Counted from the first letter of the stretch, positions 1-6,766 are shown. The stretch: 9,820 nucleotides of DNA from CAZAXU01 sp964489245 (GCA_964489245.1 CAZAXU010000058.1:1-9820), one strand, 5' to 3'. Made by a program: numbers and translations. Notes: generated by a model from the letters alone, not told the origin.

Positions 1-4
1 AAGA

Positions 5-36
5 TTTGCCTGGAAAATAAATTTGGAGTATTTTCG
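5..36 (+). promoter_or_regulatory. candidate Bacteroidota-type promoter of ftsE operon
   Basis: TTTG at 5-8 and TATTTTCG at 29-36 are separated by 20 bases. This fits the Bacteroidota primary-sigma pattern (TTTG, about 17-23 bases, TAnnTTTG) with one mismatch in the second box. Transcription would start only a few bases before the ATG at 48, giving a very short leader. The window edge prevents a check of what lies upstream, so the ftsE gene could also be read through from an earlier gene. Confidence 0.35.
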
Positions 37-47
37 TTTGATAAAAT

Positions 48-731
48 ATGTCTATGTCTGAAACGCTTGTAAAACTTGTTAATGCCACCATTTCTCACAA
101 AGAGAAACCCGTACTTTCCGAAGTGAATCTTGAAGTGAAATCAGGGGATTTCTGTTTTTTGATCGGATCGACCGGAAGTGGAAAAAGCAGTTTACTCAGA
201 ACCTTGTATGGCGAACTAAAACTGCTTCAAGGCGAAGGAATTGTGGTGGATTATGATTTGAATAAACTCAAAAAGAAACAAATTCCGTATCTAAGAAGAA
301 AATTGGGCATTGTTTTTCAAGACTTTCAATTGTTGACAGATCGCAGTGTTTTTGACAATCTGAAATTTGTGCTTAGAGCAACCGGATGGAAGGATAAAAA
401 CCACATCAGAACACAAATTGAGACAGTGCTTTCTCAGGTTTCAATGCCGGACAAAATTGATAATTTTCCACACGAATTATCGGGCGGAGAACAGCAGCGA
501 GTGGCAATTGCCAGGGCTTTGCTCAACAGCCCCGAGTTGATTCTCGCTGATGAGCCAACAGGAAATTTAGACCCTACAACTTCTGATGAAATCATGAGAG
601 TATTGAAGGAACTTAATGAAAAAGGACAAACGGTTTTGATGGCAACACATGATTATGCGTTGATTTATAAAAATCCATCGACCACCTACAAATGTGAAAG
701 CGGAAAACTTTTTGAAGTAGAACTAAAATAA
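48..731 (+). CDS. ftsE: FtsE-like cell-division ABC transporter ATP-binding protein
   Basis: Cytoplasmic ABC ATPase of 227 residues, the usual FtsE length. All nucleotide-binding motifs are intact: Walker A GSTGSGKS at 40-47, Q-loop Gln91 in VFQDF, signature LSGGEQQ at 144-150, Walker B LILADEP at 164-170, D-loop NLD at 173-175 and switch His201. FtsE pairs with the permease FtsX and, in known systems, transmits ATP hydrolysis to peptidoglycan hydrolases at the septum. No ftsX lies next to it here; the following genes are glycosyltransferases. The ATG at 48 is used because it follows the candidate promoter; an ATG at 54 is a possible alternative. The family call is firm for an FtsE/LolD-type ATPase; the FtsE name rests on length and overall resemblance, and a LolD-like role cannot be excluded from sequence alone. 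Confidence 0.85.
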   Translation: MSMSETLVKLVNATISHKEKPVLSEVNLEVKSGDFCFLIGSTGSGKSSLLRTLYGELKLLQGEGIVVDYDLNKLKKKQIPYLRRKLGIVFQDFQLLTDRSVFDNLKFVLRATGWKDKNHIRTQIETVLSQVSMPDKIDNFPHELSGGEQQRVAIARALLNSPELILADEPTGNLDPTTSDEIMRVLKELNEKGQTVLMATHDYALIYKNPSTTYKCESGKLFEVELK

Positions 732-736
732 TACGA

Positions 737-1633
737 ATGTTATCCATATTGATTCCTACATATAACTACAATGCCTATCCTCTGGCAAAAGAAATTCATA
801 AACAAGCTGAAAAACTGGGAATCGATTTTGAGATTTTGGTCTATGATGATGCCTCGAACCAAGATTTTGATTTAGAAAATTCATTATCTGAGCTCAACGG
901 AGTGATTTATAAAAAATTTACAAAGAATTTAGGACGTGTTCCAATGTTGCAACAATTGGTCAAAAATGCACAATCGGAAATTTTGTTGACTTTTGATGTC
1001 GATGTTTTTCCTAATGACAGATTTTTCCTCAGAAAGCTATTAGACGAATTAAAAAAAGTTGATGCAGATTTGTATTATGGAGGCACAGGCGTTCCGAAAA
1101 ATGCCCCGTCAAAAGATAAAATATTGAGATGGAAGTTTGGCAAAGAAAGAGAATCTCCTTCATTGGAATATCGTAAAGAGCATCCTTATAACACCATTGT
1201 TTGTCAAAGCATTGTTGTGAAAAAGAAAATATTTGAAGAATTTCTAGACACACTTTTAAAGGCTAAAGATTATTATGGTTTGGATATCTATTTTTCATAT
1301 CTGCTGAGAAAATCAAACAAAAAAATACATCATTTCAACAATCCGGTTACGCATCTGGGGTTTGACACAAATAAAGACTTTCTGGACAAGTCAAAAAAAG
1401 CTGTCAAAACCTATTTCTATCTCTATGACAATGCGCTGATAGACAGACAACATATCAGGCTGGTTGCCTTTGCAGAAAAATATTCTCGATTCGGATTGTG
1501 TAAATTCTTGGGACTTTTAAGAAAAATATCTTTGAGAACAATTGAAAACAATTTATTGTCGAAGAAACCTTCTTTATTTTTGTTGGATATTTATAAACTG
1601 ATGTATTATTGTCAACTAAAATCTAAGAAATAG
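737..1633 (+). CDS. family 2 glycosyltransferase (GT-A fold)
   Basis: A 298-residue glycosyltransferase. The N-terminus has the GT-A nucleotide-binding start SILIPTYNYN (3-12), an acidic DDAS motif at 37-40, and a DVD metal/nucleotide-sugar motif at 87-89 followed by FP. NLGR at 64-67 is the kind of motif seen before the DxD in this family. No transmembrane segment is evident, so it is likely a cytoplasmic or peripheral enzyme adding a sugar from a nucleotide donor to a surface glycan or lipid carrier. Donor and acceptor cannot be read from the sequence. It starts 5 bases after ftsE and its TAG stop shares one base with the GTG start of the next glycosyltransferase, so the three genes are probably co-transcribed and the last two translationally coupled. 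The C-terminal third (about 200-298) is Lys-rich and I do not recognise it. Confidence 0.85.
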   Translation: MLSILIPTYNYNAYPLAKEIHKQAEKLGIDFEILVYDDASNQDFDLENSLSELNGVIYKKFTKNLGRVPMLQQLVKNAQSEILLTFDVDVFPNDRFFLRKLLDELKKVDADLYYGGTGVPKNAPSKDKILRWKFGKERESPSLEYRKEHPYNTIVCQSIVVKKKIFEEFLDTLLKAKDYYGLDIYFSYLLRKSNKKIHHFNNPVTHLGFDTNKDFLDKSKKAVKTYFYLYDNALIDRQHIRLVAFAEKYSRFGLCKFLGLLRKISLRTIENNLLSKKPSLFLLDIYKLMYYCQLKSKK

Positions 1634-2565
1634 TGCCTGAGATATCTGTCGTCATACCGGTTTATAATAAATCAAAATATATAGCACAAACAGTTGAAAG
1701 TGTGTTGCAGCAAAATTTCGATGATTTTGAAATCATTTTGATCAACGATGGGTCTACAGACCGCTCCGGAGAGATATTAAGCTTGTTGCATAATGACAAA
1801 ATACGGGTGTTTCATCAAAACAACAAAGGAGTTTCTTATACTCGAAACAGAGGGGTTTCCTTGGCAAAATCAGACTTGATAGCTTTTTTAGATGCCGATG
1901 ACTATTGGTATCCGAATCATCTGGCTGTTATTCATCAATTGGCAAAGAAATTTGAAAAAGCAGCTTTTTTTAGCACTGCCTATGAAATCAAATATCACGA
2001 TGAGTTGATTCGGGAAATTGCTTTTGAACAATTTTCGGAAGAAGGAGACTTGTTGTCACGATATTATCAATATATCACAGGACCGCATTTATTTTTTACA
2101 AGTAATTTTGCGGTCAGAAAAAATATTTTTGAAAAAGAAGGCGGCTTCAATGAGCAGATTCATGGTGAGGATATTGAACTCTTCCTGAGGTTGGGAATCA
2201 AATATGCCATGGCATATTCAAAAACATTGACACTACGCTATGAAAATTTTGCCGATGAAAGTTTATTCGCAGCCTATAACATAGACAAAAGAACCTTGAT
2301 TGACAAAATGTTTATCGATGATGAAAAAACAGATCATGCGCTTAAAAAATATATGGATTTAAACAGATTTTCTTGGATTTTAGACTATAAAATTTCCGGA
2401 AATTCTGTCAAGGCAAAGGAACTGATACAAAAAATTTCAAAAAAGAATTTGAATACAAAACAGAAAATTCTGTTGGCACTTCCCGGAAGCGTGTTGAGAA
2501 ATATCAAAAACTTTCAAAGGTTTCTAATCAGAAATAATATCTATCTCACTTCCTTTTCAAAATAG
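1633..2565 (+). CDS. family 2 glycosyltransferase (GT-A fold), GTG start
   Basis: A 310-residue inverting GT2 enzyme with a textbook motif order: SVVIPVYNKS near residues 5-14, DGSTD at 39-43, the DADD metal-binding motif at 87-90, and GED at 178-180 supplying the likely catalytic base. The C-terminal 100 residues are basic and probably bind acceptor or membrane. The start is GTG at 1633, overlapping the preceding TAG stop by one base (TAGTG); no better start lies nearby, and the GT motif begins at residue 5, so the GTG is convincing. The gene closes the + strand operon and overlaps the convergent glycosyltransferase on the other strand by 20 bases. The sugar and acceptor are unknown; a role in cell-surface polysaccharide synthesis is inferred from the family. 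Confidence 0.88.
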   Translation: MPEISVVIPVYNKSKYIAQTVESVLQQNFDDFEIILINDGSTDRSGEILSLLHNDKIRVFHQNNKGVSYTRNRGVSLAKSDLIAFLDADDYWYPNHLAVIHQLAKKFEKAAFFSTAYEIKYHDELIREIAFEQFSEEGDLLSRYYQYITGPHLFFTSNFAVRKNIFEKEGGFNEQIHGEDIELFLRLGIKYAMAYSKTLTLRYENFADESLFAAYNIDKRTLIDKMFIDDEKTDHALKKYMDLNRFSWILDYKISGNSVKAKELIQKISKKNLNTKQKILLALPGSVLRNIKNFQRFLIRNNIYLTSFSK

Positions 2566-3532
2566 TATTGAACAAAACTTTTGCCTTTGCATAAACAAAG
2601 GGAGAATAATACATCAACAAACGTTTCGGCAAACTCATATGAGAGTTTTTGATAATGATATTCCGATATTTTTTGTTGGTTTGTTCAACATAGTTTTTTA
2701 CTTGAGCAATAACATCAGGGTCTTTATTTTTTAGTCCCATTTTGACAAATTCAACCATATATTGAGCATAGGCAATCGGAAAGTTTGACCTTGAATGACT
2801 CAAATGCTTATCCCGAAGGAATTCTTGGAAATTGTCCAAAACATTTTGATAATTGTCTATATGTTTTTGTGTCGGTTTTTGATGGCTGATAGATTGTTCG
2901 TGAACCATATAGTGGTAAAAAGCAAATTCAATATTGTTGATTCGTTGTGCCAAAGTATATGCTTTTATTGTGAAATACATATCCTCAAAAAATCCAACTG
3001 GAAATTCCAATTTGTTTTGTTTGAGAAAGTCGGTTTTCCACAGTTTGACGCAAGCCATGAGTCTGATGAAGTTTTTTTGACGAAAATATGCCAATCCTGA
3101 GATTGGTTTTGAAAAAACAGGCAAATACGGAGGGACTATTTTTCTGTATTTTTTTCGATGCTCGACATATTGTCCCTGCAAGATATCCAAATTTTCATTT
3201 GATGCTTTTTTATATAAAAACTCTAAAGCATCTGACTCCACATAATCGTCACTGTCAAGAAAAAGAATATATTTTCCGCTTGCTTTTTGAATGCCGGAAT
3301 TGCGCGCAGCGCCCAAACCTTTATTTTTAGGATGCGTGACAACTTCCACCCGATTGTCTTCCAATTTATAATGTTGAAATAAGGTGGGCGTTCTGTCTGT
3401 TGAACCGTCATCAACCAAAATGATTTCAATTTCTTTCAGGCTTTGGTTCAAAACGGAATTAACGGATTTTTCGAGAGACTTATCCGAATTATAAGCGGGA
3501 ATGACTACAGAAACTTTAGGTTGATGATACAT
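2546..3532 (-). CDS. family 2 glycosyltransferase (GT-A fold)
   Basis: A 328-residue GT2 enzyme read leftward. Visible motifs are VSVVIPAYNS (7-16), DDGSTD at 41-46, the DSDD metal/nucleotide-sugar motif at 93-96, and FFED at 181-184 with the likely catalytic Asp184. The region GLGAARNSGI (72-81) is typical of the EpsJ/WcaA-type branch. Downstream of the catalytic domain lies a helical, charged tail of about 110 residues. It is the last gene of a leftward operon, starting 7 bases after the murB stop, so it is likely made together with MurB. Its 3' end overlaps the opposing glycosyltransferase by 20 bases, leaving no room for a separate terminator. It is related to the 1633-2565 enzyme only at the level of family motifs, so the pair is not a recent duplication. 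Confidence 0.88.
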   Translation of the reverse strand: MYHQPKVSVVIPAYNSDKSLEKSVNSVLNQSLKEIEIILVDDGSTDRTPTLFQHYKLEDNRVEVVTHPKNKGLGAARNSGIQKASGKYILFLDSDDYVESDALEFLYKKASNENLDILQGQYVEHRKKYRKIVPPYLPVFSKPISGLAYFRQKNFIRLMACVKLWKTDFLKQNKLEFPVGFFEDMYFTIKAYTLAQRINNIEFAFYHYMVHEQSISHQKPTQKHIDNYQNVLDNFQEFLRDKHLSHSRSNFPIAYAQYMVEFVKMGLKNKDPDVIAQVKNYVEQTNKKYRNIIIKNSHMSLPKRLLMYYSPFVYAKAKVLFNTILKRK

Positions 3533-3539
3533 ATGCTAT

Positions 3540-4550
3540 CTAGATAAAATTGACTTCAGCTTGCAATTTAATATAAAATTTATCTTGCACAACATCGATA
3601 ATTTTTTCTGAAAGCTTTTTGATATCCAATCCTGTTCCCTCTCCATAGTTCACAAGAACCAAAGCTTGTTTATCATGAACACCCACATTGCCGAATTTTT
3701 TACCCTTGAATCCTGCTTGTTCAATCAACCAGCCGGCAGGAATTTTATAAGCGTTTTCATCAACCTTGTAATAGGGCATTTGCGCGTGTTCGGAAAAAAT
3801 CTTTTCAAATATTTTTTTCGAGACAATCGGGTTTTTGAAAAAGCTTCCCGCATTTCCGATGTCTTTAGGGTCGGGAAGTTTGGCTCGGCGTATTTTGATA
3901 ACTGCATTTGCTACATCTCTCACATTAGGTTTGTCAATGCCATTTTCAGCCAAAGTGGTTTTGATGGCTCCGTAGTTCAGCTTTAGCTGATGTTTCTTTT
4001 TTTGCAAGCCGAGCACAACGGCATTGATAAAATATTTTCCTTTGTTTTCAGGCAGTTTAAAAATGGAATGACGATATCCAAAACCACATTCGTTTTTTGA
4101 AAATATTTTTTCATATCCGGTGATCATATCAATGGCATGGACTTCTTCAATCACATCTTTGATTTCAGCGCCGTAGGCTCCGATATTTTGCATGGGAGCC
4201 GTGCCTGTTTTTCCGGGGATTAACGCCAAATTTTCAATTCCGCCGTAATTATTTTCAACTGACCACATCACCAAATCATGCCAATTTTCACCACCTTTTA
4301 TTTTTAAAATAATTTTTTCATCATCTTCATTCAGAATTTCTTTTCCTTTGATTTCATTGAGCAATACGATTCCTTTAAAATCATCGAGAAGCAAGATATT
4401 GCTTCCTCCTCCCAGAATAAGCTTAGACATATCGGGCAAATCGTCCAAGATGGTCAAAAGCTGCTCTTCGGATTCAATATGCGCCAACCAATCGGCTTTA
4501 ACATCAATTCCGAATGTATTATAAGGTTTAAGTGATATGTCTTTTTCCAT
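3540..4550 (-). CDS. murB: UDP-N-acetylenolpyruvoylglucosamine reductase (MurB, type I)
   Basis: FAD- and NADPH-dependent reductase that converts UDP-GlcNAc-enolpyruvate to UDP-MurNAc, the second committed step of peptidoglycan precursor synthesis in the cytoplasm. At 336 residues it matches the E. coli-like type I enzyme. The FAD-domain motif LGGGSNILLL is at 46-55 and NLALIPGKTG...QNIGAYG at 107-127. Catalytic residues by alignment to memory of E. coli MurB are Arg160 in GYRHSIFK, Ser236 in NAGSFFKNP and Glu332 in AEVNFI, all present. The protein ends right after this last motif, as a compact version of the family. It sits 30 bases downstream of the aminotransferase and 7 bases upstream of a glycosyltransferase on the same strand, suggesting one transcript. 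Confidence 0.97.
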   Translation of the reverse strand: MEKDISLKPYNTFGIDVKADWLAHIESEEQLLTILDDLPDMSKLILGGGSNILLLDDFKGIVLLNEIKGKEILNEDDEKIILKIKGGENWHDLVMWSVENNYGGIENLALIPGKTGTAPMQNIGAYGAEIKDVIEEVHAIDMITGYEKIFSKNECGFGYRHSIFKLPENKGKYFINAVVLGLQKKKHQLKLNYGAIKTTLAENGIDKPNVRDVANAVIKIRRAKLPDPKDIGNAGSFFKNPIVSKKIFEKIFSEHAQMPYYKVDENAYKIPAGWLIEQAGFKGKKFGNVGVHDKQALVLVNYGEGTGLDIKKLSEKIIDVVQDKFYIKLQAEVNFI

Positions 4551-4580
4551 ATTTTGTTACGCTTCTATAAACTTTGAATC

Positions 4581-5783
4581 CTAAATACTTTTTCCGGTGT
4601 CATATACTTCAATTCCTTTTTTCAATATGTCTGCGGCGCGTATCAAATCTTCTTTCTTGAGCACATAGGCAATACGTATTTCTTTTTTTCCTTGTCCTTC
4701 GGTAGAGTAGAATCCGCTTGCAGGAGCAACCATAACCGTTTCTCCTTGGTCGTTAAAAGTGTCGAGCATCCATTGTGCAAATTCATCGGTATCATCAACC
4801 GGTAGTTCGGCGATAATATAAAAAGCACCTTTTGGTTTGGCAACTTTCAGTCCTGAAATTTCTTTTAGTTTGGAAATGAGTATATCTCTTCGTTCTTTAT
4901 ATTCTGAAATAACCTTTTCAAAATATGATTGCGGTGTGTCTATGGCTGCTTCAGATGCTATTTGTCCCAGTGTTGGCGGACTCAATCGTGCCTGTGCAAA
5001 TTTCATGGCATTTTGCATCAACTCCTTATTTTTGGTGATAAAAGTTCCTACACGAGCGCCACACATGCTATATCTTTTTGAAACGGAATCAATAATGATG
5101 GCATGATTTTCCATGTTGGCTTCGTGCAAAATGGAATGGTGTGTTGTGTTGCCATAGATAAATTCACGATAGACCTCATCGGCAATGATAAAAATATCAT
5201 ATTTCAGTGCAATATTTCTAAGTTTTTCCACTTCCTCCTTTGAATAGACATATCCGGTTGGATTTCCCGGATTACTATAGAGAATGGCTTTGGTTTTAGG
5301 GGTGATTAATTTTTCAAATTCTTCAATCGGCGGCAAAGCAAAGTTGTTGTCAATAGAAGAGTGTATAGGCACAACATTAACAGCATTTGCCTTGGCAAAA
5401 CCATTATAGTTGGCATAGAAAGGTTCCGGAATAATGATTTCATCGCCGGGATCGGCAATACTTCCAATGGCTATGGAAAGTGCTTCCGAACCTCCGGTGG
5501 TCACGATGATATCGTTTTCGTTGATTTTAATGTTGTTTTTTTGATAATAACCGGCTAGCTTTTTTCTATAAGTTTCATAGCCTTGAGACGGACTGTATGC
5601 AATCAAATCCAGATTGATGTTTTTGATGGCATCAATCACCAAATCAGGGGTTTTGATGTCCGGCTGTCCGATGTTCAGATGATATACTTTGATTCCGTTT
5701 TTTTTTGCTTGATCTGCAAAAGGAACGAGTTTTCTGATGGGTGATGAAGGCATATTATAGCCTTTATTTGAAAGTCTGGGCAT
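4581..5783 (-). CDS. PLP-dependent class I/II aminotransferase (aspartate aminotransferase-like)
   Basis: Fold-type I, pyridoxal-phosphate-dependent aminotransferase of 400 residues, cytosolic. Numbering from the ATG at 5783, the PLP-binding Lys is Lys236 in SVSKRYSMCGARVG with Arg244 holding the phosphate; the cofactor-contacting Asn174 (NPGNPTG), Asp202 and Tyr205 (ADEVYREF) are present, and Arg370 in EIRIAYV is the expected substrate-carboxylate arginine. Aspartate is the family default, but related enzymes accept other amino acids, so the substrate is not certain. A longer frame begins at a TTG at 5801, but that TTG lies inside the best promoter box on this strand, so I prefer the ATG (sequence MPRLSNKGYNMP), which also matches the usual start of relatives. 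It leads a probable operon with murB and a glycosyltransferase. Confidence 0.93.
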   Translation of the reverse strand: MPRLSNKGYNMPSSPIRKLVPFADQAKKNGIKVYHLNIGQPDIKTPDLVIDAIKNINLDLIAYSPSQGYETYRKKLAGYYQKNNIKINENDIIVTTGGSEALSIAIGSIADPGDEIIIPEPFYANYNGFAKANAVNVVPIHSSIDNNFALPPIEEFEKLITPKTKAILYSNPGNPTGYVYSKEEVEKLRNIALKYDIFIIADEVYREFIYGNTTHHSILHEANMENHAIIIDSVSKRYSMCGARVGTFITKNKELMQNAMKFAQARLSPPTLGQIASEAAIDTPQSYFEKVISEYKERRDILISKLKEISGLKVAKPKGAFYIIAELPVDDTDEFAQWMLDTFNDQGETVMVAPASGFYSTEGQGKKEIRIAYVLKKEDLIRAADILKKGIEVYDTGKSI

Positions 5784-5798
5784 AACATTGTTTTGATA

Positions 5799-5806
5799 CA
5801 AAAATA
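5799..5806 (-). promoter_or_regulatory. candidate -7 box for the aminotransferase-murB operon
   Basis: On the minus strand 5806 to 5799 reads TATTTTTG, an exact match to the Bacteroidota TAnnTTTG box, followed by TATCAAAA and the ATG 15 bases past the box. The leader would be about ten bases. No clean TTTG -33 box stands at the normal distance (TTTG at 5837-5834 is 27 bases away), so the call rests on the -7 box and on its resemblance to the promoter before 7320. Confidence 0.45.
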
Positions 5807-5858
5807 GACAATAAATATCTAGATAAAAACATACAAACTCTTTTTTTTTAAAGTTTTT

Positions 5859-5886
5859 TGTAAGGTTTTTTATTTTATAACGACTA
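5859..5886 (+). promoter_or_regulatory. weak ECF-sigma-like promoter before the secreted Cys-Gly gene
   Basis: TGTAAGG at 5859-5865, then 15 bases, then CGACTA at 5881-5886, roughly 30 bases before the ATG at 5917. This loosely resembles ECF-sigma promoters (TGTAAC-type -35, CGTC-type -10) with mismatches in both boxes. No TAnnTTTG box is visible on the + strand in this intergenic region. The surrounding T-rich sequence makes chance matches likely. Confidence 0.18.
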
Positions 5887-5916
5887 TACCATCATAACAT
5901 TAAAAAATATAATATT

Positions 5917-6148
5917 ATGAAAACAAAATTGAATAAGAAAAACCTCAGCGTTTTTTTAGGTATTACACTAATTGCTTTTATTTCTTTCGGGTTGATGAAT
6001 GCTCAGAAAAGTGAANNNNNNNNNNNNNNNNNNNNNNNNNNNNNNNNNNNNNNNNNNNNNNNNNNNNNNNNNNNNNNNNNNNNNNNNNNNNNNNNNNNNN
6101 NNNNNNNNNNNNNNNAAATGTGGAACCGGAAAATGTGGAAAGGCATAG
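5917..6148 (+). CDS. secreted Cys-Gly-repeat protein, HvfA/bufferin-like RiPP precursor candidate, interrupted by assembly gap
   Basis: Two readable ends flank a 100-N gap. The 5' end encodes a signal peptide: basic start MKTKLNKKN, hydrophobic core about residues 10-27, and a likely cleavage near MNA|Q at 27-30, then KSE up to the gap. After the gap, the frame beginning at 6116 reads KCGTGKCGKA followed by TAG at 6146-6148. Repeated (E)GKCG units at the extreme C-terminus of a small exported protein are the hallmark of HvfA/bufferin (oxazolin) precursors, whose Cys residues are modified by a DUF692 (MNIO) enzyme to bind copper. The downstream DoxX gene supports this. The two ends are not in phase across the gap, but the N run is a placeholder, so phase carries no information. 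That both ends belong to one gene is an inference. Confidence 0.6.
6016..6115. other. assembly gap of exactly 100 N
   Basis: Exactly 100 undetermined bases, the conventional placeholder for a scaffold gap of unknown size. It falls just where a short repeat (15-base Cys-Gly units) would be expected, which is a common reason for short-read assemblies to break. Any reading frame drawn through it is arbitrary. Confidence 0.98.
6116..6145 (+). repeat. two 15-base tandem units encoding KCGTG and KCGKA
   Basis: Units 6116-6130 and 6131-6145 share 12 of 15 bases, including the identical first ten (AAATGTGGAA). Each encodes a pentapeptide starting KCG. They are the last visible copies of an array that presumably extends into the gap. 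Confidence 0.75.
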
Positions 6149-6176
6149 TTGCAGCCTTGAGTGAAAGTCCGGAAAA

Positions 6177-6263
6177 ATGGATCAACAAAAACAAACAGAT
6201 ATCCATGATAAATATAAGCAGCATCTAATCAACAGATTACAAAAAAAAAATATAAACAGATGA
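6177..6263 (+). CDS. possible 28-codon leader ORF overlapping the DoxX start
   Basis: An ATG at 6177 opens a 28-codon frame that begins MDQQKQTDIHDK and ends with a TGA at 6261-6263. The TGA overlaps the DoxX ATG at 6260-6262 as ATGA, an arrangement typical of translational coupling. The peptide is Gln/Lys/Asn-rich, partly from a run of ten A residues, and resembles nothing I know. The 111 bases between the Cys-Gly tail stop and the DoxX start otherwise hold no gene. It may be chance. Confidence 0.2.
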   Translation: MDQQKQTDIHDKYKQHLINRLQKKNINR

Positions 6264-6706
6264 AAAAAATAATTAAGAATATAGCACAAAGCATGAATAA
6301 AGTTCCGGATAAGTCAAAGAATTTATCTTTGGTTTTGCTAAGATTTGTTTTGGCATACGGCTTTTATGGTCCTGCCATGATGAAATGGAACGATATTCAT
6401 GCCATTGGAGATTGGTTCAAATCGATGAGTTATCCGTTTCCGTATCTCAATGCATATATGGCAGGAATCACAGAAGTTTTGGGTGTGATATTGCTGGTTC
6501 TGGGACTGGGAACACGATATATTTCCGTGGCGTTGATTTTTGTCATGTTCATTGCGATTAGCACGGTTCATTTAAAAAACGGATTTGAAGCCGGAAGCAA
6601 TGGATTTGAAATTCCCTTGTATTATGCCGTGATGCTGTTTGCCCTATTTGCATACGGCTCCGGAAAATTTAGTATAGATGGAATCCTATGCAAAAACAAG
6701 TCATAA
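6260..6706 (+). CDS. DoxX-family membrane protein (HvfX-like candidate)
   Basis: A 148-residue inner-membrane protein with four predicted helices, about 23-43, 64-82, 86-104 and 119-135. It shows the DoxX-family pattern: Arg28 in LLRFVLAYGF, Lys42 after PAMMKW, YPFPYLNAYMAGITEVLG (58-75) with Glu72, and LGLGTR ending at Arg86. The later stretch STVHLKNGF and NGFEIPLYYAVML resembles, from memory, the DoxX proteins encoded beside HvfA/bufferin copper-binding RiPP precursors. DoxX proteins are thought to act in redox or metal-related membrane tasks, but the biochemical role of this branch is not settled. The gene lies 111 bases after the Cys-Gly tail and is followed by a strong terminator, so the two form a probable two-gene unit. 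The DoxX family is certain; the RiPP link is inferred from context. Confidence 0.88.
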   Translation: MKKIIKNIAQSMNKVPDKSKNLSLVLLRFVLAYGFYGPAMMKWNDIHAIGDWFKSMSYPFPYLNAYMAGITEVLGVILLVLGLGTRYISVALIFVMFIAISTVHLKNGFEAGSNGFEIPLYYAVMLFALFAYGSGKFSIDGILCKNKS

Positions 6707-6729
6707 ATTCTGTTTTTTTTGGTTGATTT

Positions 6730-6766
6730 AAATGCGTTTTTCAATGCTTGAAAAACGCATTTTTTT
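6730..6766 (+). terminator. strong rho-independent terminator after DoxX
   Basis: A perfect 14-base-pair stem (6730-6743 with 6749-6762), core ATGCGTTTTTCA, a 5-base loop ATGCT, and a T run at 6760-6766. There is no T run on the opposite strand, so it acts for rightward transcripts only. It ends the Cys-Gly/DoxX unit and separates it from the gene at 6831. Confidence 0.9.

Noticed and set aside
5784..5801. TTG start six codons upstream of the aminotransferase ATG
   Set aside because: The TTG is part of a TAnnTTTG promoter box, so it would lie upstream of the transcription start; the ATG gives the usual N-terminus.
5917..6228. A continuous 103-residue frame through the 100 N ending at 6228
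   Set aside because: The frame agreement depends on the arbitrary gap length. The alternative frame after the gap encodes the KCG repeats, which is far more meaningful than the MWNRKMWKG reading.
6226..6239. Small hairpin TAATC/GATTA before the DoxX gene
   Set aside because: Only five AT-rich pairs, followed by A residues rather than T; not a credible terminator or riboswitch.
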